Source of the DNA: Pseudoalteromonas sp. MMG007
GTDB taxonomy: Bacteria > Pseudomonadota > Gammaproteobacteria > Enterobacterales > Alteromonadaceae
Direction of reading: 5' to 3'
DNA: 64,000 nt
Assembly (NCBI RefSeq): GCF_018100985.1
Contig: NZ_JAGJEI010000012.1
Location: 1 to 64,000 of the forward strand
Shown: one piece after another, positions 44,703 to 53,482 of the stretch
Layout: every line of letters begins with the position of its first letter
Position numbering within the stretch: position 1 is the stretch's first letter
Translations under genes and position numbers: made by a program
The notes under the pieces: generated by a model
Databases searched by the model: none
What the model saw: only the letters and a program-made list of their open reading frames with translations
Told to the model about the DNA's origin: nothing

Positions 44703-46166
44703 ATGATCGACTTTAGTAAAAAAATAACCCCAGCGCGTATGTATCGCACCACCGCAAATTTACAAATGGCGATGGAAAGCGATCGTGGTCGCATTATTAA
44801 TAGTGCTGCTATTCGTCGTTTGCAGCAAAAAACTCAGGTTTTTCCGCTAGAGCGAAATGCAGCGGTGCGCTCGCGGTTAACGCACTCACTAGAAGTACAA
44901 CAAGTGGGCCGTTTTATAGTGCAGCGTATTTTTGCTAATTTAAGCTTTGAGCAACAAACCGAGCTTGGCTTAAAAGGGCTAGAACGCCCCCTCGAAAGCC
45001 TAGTAGAAATGGCCTGCCTAATGCACGATATAGGCAATCCACCGTTTGGGCATTTTGGCGAAGCTGCAATAAATCACTGGTTTAATAATAATTTAGCAAG
45101 TGTTACACCAGAGCGCTGCAAAGAGCCAAACACCGGCATAGGCGTTATTTTTAAACACCTAGCGCTCGATATTTGTAACTTTGAAGGTAATGCACAAGGC
45201 ATACGCATTATTCATTCGCTGCAAACACTTAATTTAACCTACAGCCAAAGCGCGGGTATTTTAAAATACACCCGCCCAGCAGGGCTTGATATAAAAGACA
45301 TACCGCAAAACAAAAATTACTTAATGAAAAAAGTAGGGTACTACTACAGTGAAAAAGCCTTTGTAGAAGCGCTTCAAAACGAGCTAACCATAGAGCCGTA
45401 TTGCCGCCACCCAGCAAGTTATATTATGGAAGCCGCCGACGATATTTCGTATTGCCTAGCCGACATAGAAGACGCCGTAGAAAAAGACATAATAAGCACC
45501 GAGCTATTATGTCAGGCGCTTAAAAGTGAATATAAAAAGGCATTAATAAATTTAACCATAGACGACGCAGAGCACCTATCTTTTGTAGATAAAGCAGTAG
45601 ATTACGCGCTCGATCGCGCACAGGCTCAGCCGTATAACTTTAACAGCGAATTTTTTATATATCTGCGAGTAGCGCTGCTACACCCGCTGGTAAACCATGC
45701 AGCCAAGCGCTTTATTGAAAACATAGAACCCATTTACCATGGCGATTTTAACCAAGCACTACTTGAAGATAGCAGCCATTTACACGCGGTAACTAAAACA
45801 CTTAAGCAAGTGGCCAGCAAGCATGTGTTTTCTAATAAAGAGGTCGAAAAGCTAGAGCTGCAAGGCTATAGAATAATTAACGGCCTGCTTGATTGTTACA
45901 AACCTCTACTACAGCTAACCAGCGACGACTTTAGGCGCGCACTTAATGGCGACTCACGCTTATTAATAGAGTCGCGTTTAGTTAAAAAGCTCTCTAAAAA
46001 ACATCTAAACAGTTATCAACATGCAATAGATGCCATGCAAGAAGAGCCCGACCACTTTGCAGCGTACGAGTTTTATTATCGCTGTAGGCTAATTCAAGAT
46101 TATATAAGCGGCATGACAGACCAATTTGCCTACGACGAGTATCGTAGCCTGATGGTTATAGATTAA
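44703..46166 (+). CDS. dgt: Deoxyguanosinetriphosphate triphosphohydrolase
   Basis: A 487-residue HD-domain dNTPase that hydrolyses dGTP to deoxyguanosine and triphosphate. RTTANLQMAMESDRGRIINS is followed by AVRSRLTHSLEVQQVGRFIV (His of the HD site), MACLMHDIGNPPFGHFGEAA near 102-121 (metal-binding HD), and MEAADDISYCLADIEDAVEK near 242-261 (third Asp). The length and the LERNAAVRSR stretch fit the type 1 (E. coli-like) class. The ATG at 44703 follows ACGGAGAAACG; an in-frame TTG six codons earlier lacks an RBS. These enzymes can deplete dNTPs and are linked to phage defence, but this one sits among housekeeping genes. Confidence 0.93.
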   Translation: MIDFSKKITPARMYRTTANLQMAMESDRGRIINSAAIRRLQQKTQVFPLERNAAVRSRLTHSLEVQQVGRFIVQRIFANLSFEQQTELGLKGLERPLESLVEMACLMHDIGNPPFGHFGEAAINHWFNNNLASVTPERCKEPNTGIGVIFKHLALDICNFEGNAQGIRIIHSLQTLNLTYSQSAGILKYTRPAGLDIKDIPQNKNYLMKKVGYYYSEKAFVEALQNELTIEPYCRHPASYIMEAADDISYCLADIEDAVEKDIISTELLCQALKSEYKKALINLTIDDAEHLSFVDKAVDYALDRAQAQPYNFNSEFFIYLRVALLHPLVNHAAKRFIENIEPIYHGDFNQALLEDSSHLHAVTKTLKQVASKHVFSNKEVEKLELQGYRIINGLLDCYKPLLQLTSDDFRRALNGDSRLLIESRLVKKLSKKHLNSYQHAIDAMQEEPDHFAAYEFYYRCRLIQDYISGMTDQFAYDEYRSLMVID

Positions 46167-46245
46167 CGAGTATATTCCTAAATCCTAGATAATTTTTAAT
46201 TTAGCGCTTAAAATCAAACTATTAATATTTAAGCGCTGTAACTTT

Positions 46246-47985
46246 ATGATCGTGAAATTAGTTAGACTTACTCTATGTTTTGCCTTTTTTTATAGCGCAC
46301 AAAGCGCTGCTTACAACGAGGCTATGTGCATTTTAATAAAACAAGAAATGCAGCAAAACAGCAATAATAAAGCCAGCCGACAATACCGAAAAGCCGCGCG
46401 CGACTACAAAAATAACTGTAATAAGCCAAAGCAAGTTCAAACTCAGCCTAAGCCGCAAATAATAGAGCCAGTGCCAACACCTGTTGTTATTCAGCCACAG
46501 TCTGTAATTGTAGAGCCCGCACCTGTAGTTGAGCCCACTGCCGCTCCAGCTAATAACATAAACGAAGAAACACTTAATTTAACAGGCGAGCAAAAACAAC
46601 AAATAACTGAGCAGCAAAACACAAACGATGTAAATACAGCTAATGATAAGCCACAAACACAAACCGAAGTTGAGCAAAGCGCTGCGCAAAATACAATTAA
46701 CAAAAATACTGATGAAAGCCAAAACCTAGCCGTACCGCCAGTTACCCAGCCAAAAGTAGAGCCTGTAAACACACCACCTGAAAACACAGCACCTATAAAA
46801 ACACCGAGCAAACCAGCACCGGTAATTACACCACCTGCAAACTCAAGCTCGCTGTTATTACCGACCTTAATTATTGTTATAGTGGTGCTAATTGGCGCAA
46901 TGGTATTGGTGCGTATACGCCGCGCTAAACAACAAAAAACAGAGCCTACTATGGGCACAGCCACTGCTGAAGCTTTAGTTAAAAACGCTAAAAGTAAGCA
47001 AAGCACTGCTAAAAGCACACCACAACCAGAGCCTGCCCCAGAGCAAATAAATACCCAAAGCGCCACCGCTGCTGCGCCTATTAAAAAACAACATAAAGCG
47101 CCTTTAACACAAAGCACAGAGCCAAATAAACCAGCACCAGTAGAGATTAAAGCTGAGCAGGCTGATATACCAAATACACAAAGCGAAACTCAGGAAGTAA
47201 CCCTGCAAATGGCGGGGCAGCCAGATGAGCAACTAATCAATAATGAAGCCATTAATACCAACGAACAACCCATTGCCCCAGCGTCTGAAATCGCAAAGCC
47301 AACTGATGAACCTAGCGCTACTTTTAGCGATGCTAAACAAAAACCAGAGCCTAATACCGCCGAGTTTGAAGCCGCAGCCAAAACCACATTAGAGCGAATA
47401 AAAAACGCCGATGAATTTAGCGAACCACAGGTACGTGAGTTTGATCCTGATGCAAAACCAGTAAAAAGAAAGCGTAATCACGGCGCTCAAGTTACAGAGC
47501 CTACCCACACAGAAACAGAGCACAATGCTTTAGAACAACCACAAAAAGCGCCTGAGCCAATAACACCTAGCGAGCCTGTTGCCGACTTACATACACCAAA
47601 TAAAACAGTAAGCGATGAGGTTACATCATTCGCCACCGACCACGACTTTAAAGAGCCAGAAGTACGCACATTCGATCCAAACGCCCCGCTTCCAGGTAAA
47701 AAACCAGCACCTAAAAAAGTTAAAGTTGAGCCAGAGCCTGAAAACATTGAGCCACAAATTGATGAGCCAATACCAGAGCCAGAGCAAGCTCCTTCAAAAC
47801 CAGAGCCAGCACCAGAGCCTAAAAAGGCAGATAGCAGTAATCCATTTGCAAACCTATCACTTGATGAAAGCTGGGATCCAAACTCAAGCGAAAAACCCAA
47901 AATTGAAGAGAAAAAACGCGCAGCTAAATCACAAGCACTGATAGACGCAGAAGAGCGCGCTAAAAACATGCAAACCAAAGAGTAA
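46246..47985 (+). CDS. Pro/Glu/Gln-rich bitopic membrane protein, unknown function
   Basis: A 579-residue, strongly biased protein. Signal peptide MIVKLVRLTLCFAFFYSAQS, then a short charged segment with two Cys, then a Pro/Gln/Thr-rich stretch, a transmembrane helix at about 203-225 (LLLPTLIIVIVVLIGAMVLV), basic RIRRAKQQK and a long cytoplasmic-looking Pro/Glu/Ala tail. The tail repeats one motif: SEPQVREFDPDAKPVKRK near 388-405 and KEPEVRTFDPNAPLPGKKP near 467-485. No domain is recognised; FimV or TonB-like spanning proteins have similar composition. Long opposite-strand frames here are an artefact of codon bias. Confidence 0.7.
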   Translation: MIVKLVRLTLCFAFFYSAQSAAYNEAMCILIKQEMQQNSNNKASRQYRKAARDYKNNCNKPKQVQTQPKPQIIEPVPTPVVIQPQSVIVEPAPVVEPTAAPANNINEETLNLTGEQKQQITEQQNTNDVNTANDKPQTQTEVEQSAAQNTINKNTDESQNLAVPPVTQPKVEPVNTPPENTAPIKTPSKPAPVITPPANSSSLLLPTLIIVIVVLIGAMVLVRIRRAKQQKTEPTMGTATAEALVKNAKSKQSTAKSTPQPEPAPEQINTQSATAAAPIKKQHKAPLTQSTEPNKPAPVEIKAEQADIPNTQSETQEVTLQMAGQPDEQLINNEAINTNEQPIAPASEIAKPTDEPSATFSDAKQKPEPNTAEFEAAAKTTLERIKNADEFSEPQVREFDPDAKPVKRKRNHGAQVTEPTHTETEHNALEQPQKAPEPITPSEPVADLHTPNKTVSDEVTSFATDHDFKEPEVRTFDPNAPLPGKKPAPKKVKVEPEPENIEPQIDEPIPEPEQAPSKPEPAPEPKKADSSNPFANLSLDESWDPNSSEKPKIEEKKRAAKSQALIDAEERAKNMQTKE

Positions 47986-48213
47986 TATTTACCCTTTGGT
48001 TGATTGCGTATTTAGCGGTTTGAGTATCATTACAAATATTGCCGTGGGATTTAACAAGAGCAAGCTTGAGATGTATTTAAATAACTAAGCTTGCTACAAA
48101 CACCGTAAAAATTAGTTTGAACGTACAAAAAGCGAAGCTTTTAAATGGTAGGCGCAAGTTTACTTCGCCCTTTAATTAAATTATTCAACACACCCTAGTT
48201 CAACTCACAACAC
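47986..48213. other. Spacer with a fragment of the intergenic repeat
   Basis: GCGAAGCTTTTAAATGGTAGGCGC (read in two parts around 48132-48155) is one damaged copy of the module arrayed at 49472. No gene seen. Confidence 0.5.
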
Positions 48214-48260
48214 TTATTCGCCTCACTTAATGAGTCGAATATATATTTAATTGCCTCACT
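48214..48260. repeat. Direct repeat, downstream copy flanking fic
   Basis: TTATTCGCCTCACTTAATGA, followed by GTCGAATATATATTTAATTGCCTCACT. It is about 80% identical and in the same orientation as 49395-49442 on the other side of fic. It overlaps the fic stop codon. Confidence 0.75.
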
Positions 48261-49353
48261 GGGTAACTTTGTAACGTGTACTGCGCCCACCTGCAGCTGT
48301 TTTAGTTATAAACCCAAGTGTTTGTAAATCGGCTAAATGGCGCGTTGCTGTTGCGCGACTAACCTTAGCCACCTTTTGATACTGACTGGCACTAATTCCG
48401 TGCCCAAACTGGCCATCGAGTAGTTTATTAATTACTTTTACCTGTTGTTCACTTAGTTTTGCTTGTTCTTTACTTGCCCAGTAATTGGTTTTAAAAACTG
48501 TTTGCTCAATATTATTAAGCGTATGGTGTATCGCATTATTAAGCGTACATAAAAACCATTTAATCCACTGTGTAATACAAAGCCCACCACGCTGCGTGGC
48601 TTCTAGTACCTCGTAGTAGCTTTTTCTATCGTCTAAAATAGCCACCGACATAGCGTAAAACCGAATAGACTCAGCATACTTTTGTGCTAAAGCCAGATCG
48701 GTTATAAGCCGTGTTATTCGCCCGTTACCATCTTCAAGCGGATGTATTGTTACAAACCATAAATGTGCGATAGCTGCACGAATAAAAGGGTCTATTTGTG
48801 GATCGTTTTGCGTGTCGTTAAACCAGTTAAAAAATAGCGACAGCTCTTTATTTACTGCCTTTTTAGGGGGGGCTGTAAAATGTAATACTGGTTTATCTAA
48901 ACGCCCCGACACCACCTGCATTGGCTCGTCGCCACGCAATTGCCCGCCCTCAATGTTAGTAAACAAGCTTTGCTCATCGGCAAATAATAAACGATGCCAG
49001 TTAAGCACCCGTTCTAAACCAAGCGGCGAATCTGTGTTCGTTATTGCATCAAGCATAATTTCTGCAAGATTGTCGCTTTGCACAGTTGTTGGATAAGGCT
49101 GCTCATTAATATTGAGCTTTTTAGCAAGCGATGAGCGAACCGAAAATGCATTCAGCTTTTCACCCTCAATTGCACTTGAGTGAATAATATTCGCTAGTAA
49201 GGTATCAAGAGCTTGCTGCTTTTGATGAGCACTTTGCACGCCCATACGGCCCACTAATAAACCTTGGTTATATGAAAGCTCCCTGAGTAAAGGAGCAAGC
49301 GCCGCATCATCCCACGTAAAGTTTGGCCAGTTTTGTTGTTGCCATATCCACAT
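48256..49353 (-). CDS. Fic-family AMP transferase with N-terminal inhibitory motif and C-terminal winged helix
   Basis: A 365-residue Fido protein. The N-terminal cap has WIWQQQNWPNFTWDDAALAP (DUF4172-like). The inhibitory-helix motif SSAIEGE (S60-E63-G64, matching S/TxxxE/G) marks an auto-inhibited class. The catalytic loop HPLEDGNGRITR is at 204-215 (H204 as base, GNGR). A C-terminal winged-helix (about 310-365, YQKVAKVSRATATRHLADLQ) suggests DNA binding. Fic proteins usually transfer AMP to Tyr, Thr or Ser of target proteins; the target is unknown. The gene is bracketed by direct repeats, the upstream copy of which contains a palindrome that is a good candidate for autoregulation. Confidence 0.9.
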   Translation of the reverse strand: MWIWQQQNWPNFTWDDAALAPLLRELSYNQGLLVGRMGVQSAHQKQQALDTLLANIIHSSAIEGEKLNAFSVRSSLAKKLNINEQPYPTTVQSDNLAEIMLDAITNTDSPLGLERVLNWHRLLFADEQSLFTNIEGGQLRGDEPMQVVSGRLDKPVLHFTAPPKKAVNKELSLFFNWFNDTQNDPQIDPFIRAAIAHLWFVTIHPLEDGNGRITRLITDLALAQKYAESIRFYAMSVAILDDRKSYYEVLEATQRGGLCITQWIKWFLCTLNNAIHHTLNNIEQTVFKTNYWASKEQAKLSEQQVKVINKLLDGQFGHGISASQYQKVAKVSRATATRHLADLQTLGFITKTAAGGRSTRYKVTQ

Positions 49354-49394
49354 AGTCTTTAGCCCTTAAGTTAGTTAGCTTAAGTCTATATGAT

Positions 49395-49442
49395 TTATTT
49401 GCCTCATTCAATGAGGCAAATAACACACTTAATTGCCTCATT
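49395..49442. promoter_or_regulatory. Palindromic operator-like direct repeat upstream of fic
   Basis: TATTTGCCTCATT and AATGAGGCAAATA are perfect 13-base inverted arms around a single C (49396-49422). A third half-site TTAATTGCCTCATT follows (49429-49442). The site lies 42-90 bases upstream of the fic ATG and should overlap its promoter. The C-terminal winged helix of Fic is the obvious candidate binder (inference). The copy at 48214-48260 keeps the arrangement with substitutions. Confidence 0.65.
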
Positions 49443-49471
49443 GTTTTGCAAGCACTGCCGCTTTAAAATTA

Positions 49472-49930
49472 TGTTTACCTATATAGCGTTGGCGATGGCG
49501 ATGGCAATCAATTGGAAACGCCTTTTGCAGCAGCCTTTAAATGCATCGTAGGCGCTGAGCTTGCTCGCGCGAAAAGCAAAGCTTTTTAAAATAATTTACA
49601 TATACCGAATTGGCGATGGCAATCAGTAAGAAGCCCCCTTAGCTGCAACCTTTATATGCATCGTAGGCGCTGAGCTTACTCGCGCGAAAAGCGAAGCTTT
49701 TAAAATAATTAACTAATATCGCGTTGGCAATGGCAACCAGTAAGAAGCTCCCTTAGCAGCCTTTAAATGCATTGTAGGCGCTGAGCTTACTCGCGCGAAA
49801 AGCGAAGCTTTTAAAATAATTTACATATATCGCGTTGGCGATGGTAACCAGTAAGAAGCTCCCTTAGCAGCAGCCTTTAAATGTATCGTAGGCGCTGAGC
49901 TTGCTCGCGCGAAAAGCAAAGCTTTTAAAT
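49472..49930. repeat. Tandem array of four units of about 115 bp
   Basis: Each unit runs GCGTTGGCGATGGCAA, AGTAAGAAGCTCCCTTAGCA, CCTTTAAATGCATCGTAGGC, GCTGAGCTTGCTCGCGCGAA, AAGCGAAGCTTTTAAA. Copies start near 49480, 49600, 49710 and 49820. The first differs most. A single unit recurs at 51745-51830 and the GTTGGCGATGGCAA end recurs, reversed, at 62285 and 63973. No gene is supportable inside this 587-base gap. Confidence 0.85.
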
Positions 49931-49940
49931 GTGTACCTTA

Positions 49941-51074
49941 TTAAAATATATGCGCTTTTATAGGCTTTTTTAATCGCTGAAAGTATTCACGATTAAGATT
50001 AGGAAATTGCTTATATATCATCGTTTGTAATTGCTTTTCAGATAGCTTATTACAGAGAAATTCTTGCTCAGCAAGCATTATATTCTTAAGTAACGCTCTC
50101 CCTGCTTGAGTATCCATTAAAAAGTAAATTGCAGCCCAACTGCTTGCGTACAGCTTACTGGTATCACCTTTTTTCCACGAGTCATCCAAACCCACTAACG
50201 AATCAATTAAAAATACACTTTTAGTAATATTGTTATTTTTCGTCCATGAACTATTCGGCTCAACAATAGCTGTTTGCATATTATTTTTAGTCAGCTCAAA
50301 GTACTCCGCAAACCCTTCATTTAACCATCTTGGTGTGTAACCTAACACAGCTTTATTAATGGCGTGCACTGCCTCATGTACCGCAGTTCGCATTGCACTG
50401 TGTGCATTATCATAATGAATAAAAGCAGAATTACTCGCATGAAAATACATACCCGCAGTGTTTGTAGGGTCACCTCTGCGTTGCTTAATTGCGGCCTCAT
50501 AAGCGCGGCGCGTAGGCAGTACCGTTAAATTAAGCTTTACCTTTTTAAGTGCATGCACGCCAATAATTTGTCCATATACTTTAAATACAGTATTGAGTTT
50601 TATGCGTAGCTCTTGGTTAAATGACGAAGGTAAATTAGGCGTATTTAAAGTGAGGTCAAAGTAATCTAGCGGTTCAATAAAACCAGTATCGTAAGTTGCT
50701 ACCGCAAAATCCGGTTTTTTATCACTAAAGTGCGGCACACCGTCACTGTCCGTCCACGTAAATATATCGCCATTACGTTTATATTTAACCTTTCCCAACG
50801 ATACATCCACGCAGCGTGTATTGTTAGCTTGCGATAAATGATTATCGGCAGGTACTGATACATTTTGTAAAGTTGCCGAGCTTACGTTTTTAAGCTGTTT
50901 AGTTGTTAACGGTTCAGTAGTTACCTGCGACGATAAACTACTATAAATTCGTTTAACCTCGCCTATAGGATCATGATAATTAAATACCCGCCCAGTAAAA
51001 TGATTAGCAATGAGCGCTGATGCAATTAGCAGCACAAAAAATACAAACACCACACGTAATTTTGTTTTGAACAT
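49941..51074 (-). CDS. Membrane-anchored gluzincin-type metallopeptidase with DUF4124-like region
   Basis: A 377-residue protein with an N-terminal signal anchor (FKTKLRVVFVFFVLLIASALIAN). A short DUF4124-like segment follows (YKRNGDIFTWTDSDGVPHFS near 101-121), and then a peptidase-MA type domain. The zinc-binding helix HEAVHAINKAVLGYTPRWLN carries HExxH near 239-243, and the second-helix Glu comes from WLNEGFAEYFE. The ATG at 51074 is two bases after the upstream stop codon, giving tight coupling; a GTG 21 bases earlier would overlap the upstream gene. The substrate is unknown, possibly cell-wall or surface proteins. Confidence 0.78.
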   Translation of the reverse strand: MFKTKLRVVFVFFVLLIASALIANHFTGRVFNYHDPIGEVKRIYSSLSSQVTTEPLTTKQLKNVSSATLQNVSVPADNHLSQANNTRCVDVSLGKVKYKRNGDIFTWTDSDGVPHFSDKKPDFAVATYDTGFIEPLDYFDLTLNTPNLPSSFNQELRIKLNTVFKVYGQIIGVHALKKVKLNLTVLPTRRAYEAAIKQRRGDPTNTAGMYFHASNSAFIHYDNAHSAMRTAVHEAVHAINKAVLGYTPRWLNEGFAEYFELTKNNMQTAIVEPNSSWTKNNNITKSVFLIDSLVGLDDSWKKGDTSKLYASSWAAIYFLMDTQAGRALLKNIMLAEQEFLCNKLSEKQLQTMIYKQFPNLNREYFQRLKKPIKAHIF

Positions 51075-51076
51075 AT

Positions 51077-51562
51077 TTATGGGCGCCCTTGCCACTGTGC
51101 TTCAAACAACTCTTTTTGCTTACCCCGATATTCGCTACACCATACAAAGTCGGCCGACTTCATCCCTTTCTTACGGCAACGTTTGGGCAATTTATAGAAT
51201 TTTGACCAAGCATCAAGCTTAGCGGCATCTTTATAGCTATCGCTGTGCAAAGACATGTTTGATACTTTTTGATTGAGTAACCAATTGCTATTAGGCGTAC
51301 GAGTTGGGGTAGAAGAAGTAGCCTGATAAGCGCTACCACTCTTTTTAGGCTTACTGCAGTGATTAGCAAGTAAGGTAAATAGCGCTTTATCGCGTGCGGT
51401 TAAACGCTCACCTTCTTTATTACTGTAACCACTTCTAAATTGAGAGCGAATAGCTTCGCGCTGCTTTTTAATGCTATCGCATTGAGCTTGGGTGTAAGCC
51501 TCACCAGCTTGAGGAAAAGTTGTAAATACGCTAATAAATACCAGTAAAATCCATTTAATCAT
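51077..51562 (-). CDS. Exported basic protein, unknown function
   Basis: A 161-residue protein with a signal peptide ending TTFPQAGEAY. The mature part is rich in Lys/Arg/Ser (KKQREAIRSQFRSGYSNKEG; KLDAWSKFYKLPKRCRKKGM) with four Cys that may form two disulfides. No family is recognised. It lies directly upstream of the peptidase gene, whose ATG follows its stop codon by two bases, so they should be made together and may be partners (inference). Confidence 0.7.
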   Translation of the reverse strand: MIKWILLVFISVFTTFPQAGEAYTQAQCDSIKKQREAIRSQFRSGYSNKEGERLTARDKALFTLLANHCSKPKKSGSAYQATSSTPTRTPNSNWLLNQKVSNMSLHSDSYKDAAKLDAWSKFYKLPKRCRKKGMKSADFVWCSEYRGKQKELFEAQWQGRP

Positions 51563-51724
51563 TATTCACTCCCTGAATTAAAGCTTTAAAATAGTGTACC
51601 TATAAATGTGAAAAAACACATCAATATTACTAATCCCAAAAGTAAAAATTAAACCACCACACTCCACAAAACCGTAGGTGCGATTTTACACCGCGCTTTC
51701 TCTTTAGTAACTAGCTCATTACCT

Positions 51725-51920
51725 CAATCAACAAACAAAGCTCACCTAAACACCTGTAGGCGCTGAGCTTGCTCGCGCGAAAAGCGAAGCTTTTAAAATA
51801 ATTTACAAATATCACGTTGGCGATGACAGCCAAAGGGCGATCTTCTTCAAACAAGCTCTGCTGCAAATAATTCATCCGTGAAGCTGGGTTCCTGTCAGCA
51901 TCCATGTTTCCATTTCCTCA
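51725..51920 (-). repeat. Composite intergenic repeat at the left edge of the defence island
   Basis: On the minus strand, ATGGATGCTGACAGGAACCC begins at 51905, followed by AGCTTCACGGATGAATTATT, then GCCCTTTGGCTGTCATCGCC near 51833-51814, GCTTCGCTTTTCGCGCGAGC and CAGCGCCTACAGG. It joins two modules also found apart: the GATGCTGACAGG module recurs in the other orientation at 63901, and the GCGCGAAAAGCGAAGC module forms the array at 49472. The apparent 64-residue frame here is repeat sequence. The rest of the 474-base gap (51563-52036) shows nothing else. Confidence 0.75.
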
Positions 51921-52036
51921 AGCTGCAAAGTTACGCTTTGTGAAGGACACCCAAAACTGTTATATGACTTTCATCGCAAACATGCGTCAATTATCAATTG
52001 GGTTGTTCAGGAATAATAGGAAAAGGTCAGTAAATA

Positions 52037-52834
52037 TTATGAGTCACTCATAATATTTTTACTATTCAACAATTCTTTGTACAACTTATACTGCTTTTGA
52101 TTTTTCATATGGCTATGGTTTTCTTGTTCAGCATGGCAGCTAATGCATAATACTTTACAGTTTGCTGGTGTATTCCAATAATGGCTATGATTTAAATGAT
52201 GCACATGTAGGTACTGTTTATATTTAAATAGATTTACACCACAATCCTCACAATTCCAATTATGTTTAGCACGAAGGTCTCGGCTAAATTGAGACCAATC
52301 CCTTTCTCCTATGAGCTTATTTAATACACCTCCTTCATCAAATGCAATATTACTCAAAGCTAAGCTTTCATGAACAAAGTCAGCGAAACTAAAATTATTT
52401 GCTAGTTCGTTACATTTTTTTATATCTTTCCCTAGTGGAGGTAAAAAGTTGGGGAATAATTCTCGAATACAATACTGACACACTCCCATAGGGAGTAAGA
52501 TTTCTTCTACCTCTATTACTTTCTTGCTGTTCCTAATATTAATACTAAAGAAGCCATCTGCACGGCTAGTAACGTGGTACTTACCGGGCGCATCTTTTAT
52601 TTTTTTACAGTATGTTAAGTGTACTTTATTAGTTTTTTCTACTGCATTATTATGTGTAATCTTATCATAGTCGGATTGCTCTAAAATATTTTGATAAGCG
52701 AATACAGGCGTAGCATTTACTATAAAACCACCTGATGTACTCTTAAATTTATGTAATATTTCAGAATCATAATCGTCATCTACATTACTTAGTAGTGAAA
52801 GCCATGCAGAACGAAAACCTTTGAATTTAATCAA
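52037..52834 (-). CDS. HNH endonuclease, Zorya type II ZorE-like
   Basis: A 265-residue protein. The C-terminal HNH domain is clear: HNWNCEDCGVNL with zinc Cys195/198, YLHVHHLNHSHYWN (H212/H213), and CKVLCISCHAEQ (Cys230/233, H234). A separate CxxC (MGVCQYCIREL, 119-122) lies in the unassigned N-terminal part. The gene begins at TTG 52834; AGGAA lies 8 bases upstream. It is the last gene of the operon with zorB (10-base gap) and zorA. In Zorya type II the third gene encodes an HNH protein that is expected to nick phage DNA. At 265 residues it may be shorter than described ZorE proteins; I cannot compare lengths here. Confidence 0.72.
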   Translation of the reverse strand: MIKFKGFRSAWLSLLSNVDDDYDSEILHKFKSTSGGFIVNATPVFAYQNILEQSDYDKITHNNAVEKTNKVHLTYCKKIKDAPGKYHVTSRADGFFSINIRNSKKVIEVEEILLPMGVCQYCIRELFPNFLPPLGKDIKKCNELANNFSFADFVHESLALSNIAFDEGGVLNKLIGERDWSQFSRDLRAKHNWNCEDCGVNLFKYKQYLHVHHLNHSHYWNTPANCKVLCISCHAEQENHSHMKNQKQYKLYKELLNSKNIMSDS

Positions 52835-52844
52835 AATAGTATTC

Positions 52845-53480
52845 CTAGTTTTGTCTCTCTTTGAAAAGGATTTCTACACGTCTTTGTAAATTTGACTGCC
52901 CCCTGGTCAATTTATTATCAGACTCTATGAATGAAAAACCTTGCGCCATAAATTTAGATGCAATCGCTGTATTATTCCTAGGTAATGAGTGTAAGCAATA
53001 ATCCATTGTATTCATTGCTCGCTCGAATGAAACTCTCATATTCCCTACAAATTTATTGCCTTCACCGCTCCAACTTTTATCTGTATGGCCACGAAAAACG
53101 ACCTTTTCAATATTACTATCGGGGTTTTTCGTTACATTAATTATCTTGGGGCAAATAACATCTAATGAATTTTGAACTTTTTTGGTAAGGCTTGAATCAT
53201 TCCTTTTAAATTTAAACCATGCAGTTAAAACACTATTTTTTTCATCCCAGTACAAACTTTGATCATTTTCAGATAAGGCTTCTAACTCTTCAAAAAACTT
53301 CTTATTGATCTGGAGTTGCTCTGTTTGAACTTTACTACCTGACTGCTCCGCAAACTTACTCATTAACTCACGCTTCTCAATAGCTAATAATGTGCCTAAT
53401 AAAAATATAGTCATAAGCACAGTCATTAAATCTGAAATGGCTAACCCACTATCTTCCATATCCTGTGAACCAATTAACAT
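52845..53480 (-). CDS. zorB: ZorB-like motor stator protein (MotB/OmpA type)
   Basis: A 211-residue protein. One transmembrane helix (about 13-34) contains the ion-binding aspartate candidate D17 in SGLAISDLMTVLMTIFL. A periplasmic linker leads to an OmpA-like peptidoglycan-binding domain: FRGHTDKSWSGEGNKFVG, MRVSFERAMNTMDYCL and NLQRRVEILFK. ZorB anchors the ZorA5B2 proton-driven motor to the cell wall in Zorya anti-phage systems. The start ATG is two bases after the zorA stop, and the stop is 10 bases before the HNH gene, so coupling is probable. Flagellar MotB proteins differ by lacking this gene partner. Confidence 0.8.
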   Translation of the reverse strand: MLIGSQDMEDSGLAISDLMTVLMTIFLLGTLLAIEKRELMSKFAEQSGSKVQTEQLQINKKFFEELEALSENDQSLYWDEKNSVLTAWFKFKRNDSSLTKKVQNSLDVICPKIINVTKNPDSNIEKVVFRGHTDKSWSGEGNKFVGNMRVSFERAMNTMDYCLHSLPRNNTAIASKFMAQGFSFIESDNKLTRGQSNLQRRVEILFKERQN

Positions 53481-53482
53481 AA

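Noticed and set aside
44703-46166. dgt as part of the phage-defence island
   Set aside because: Some dGTPases protect against phage, but this gene lies 6 kb outside the island among housekeeping genes and has the standard sequence.
46491-47978. Long minus-strand frames opposite the Pro/Glu-rich gene
   Set aside because: Glu/Pro/Ala codon bias on the plus strand leaves the other strand free of stops. The products are Ser/Gly/Cys-rich and without plausible starts.
51711-51905. 64-residue frame starting MDADRNPASRMNY
   Set aside because: It lies entirely in repeat sequence that recurs at 63901, so it reflects the repeat rather than a gene.
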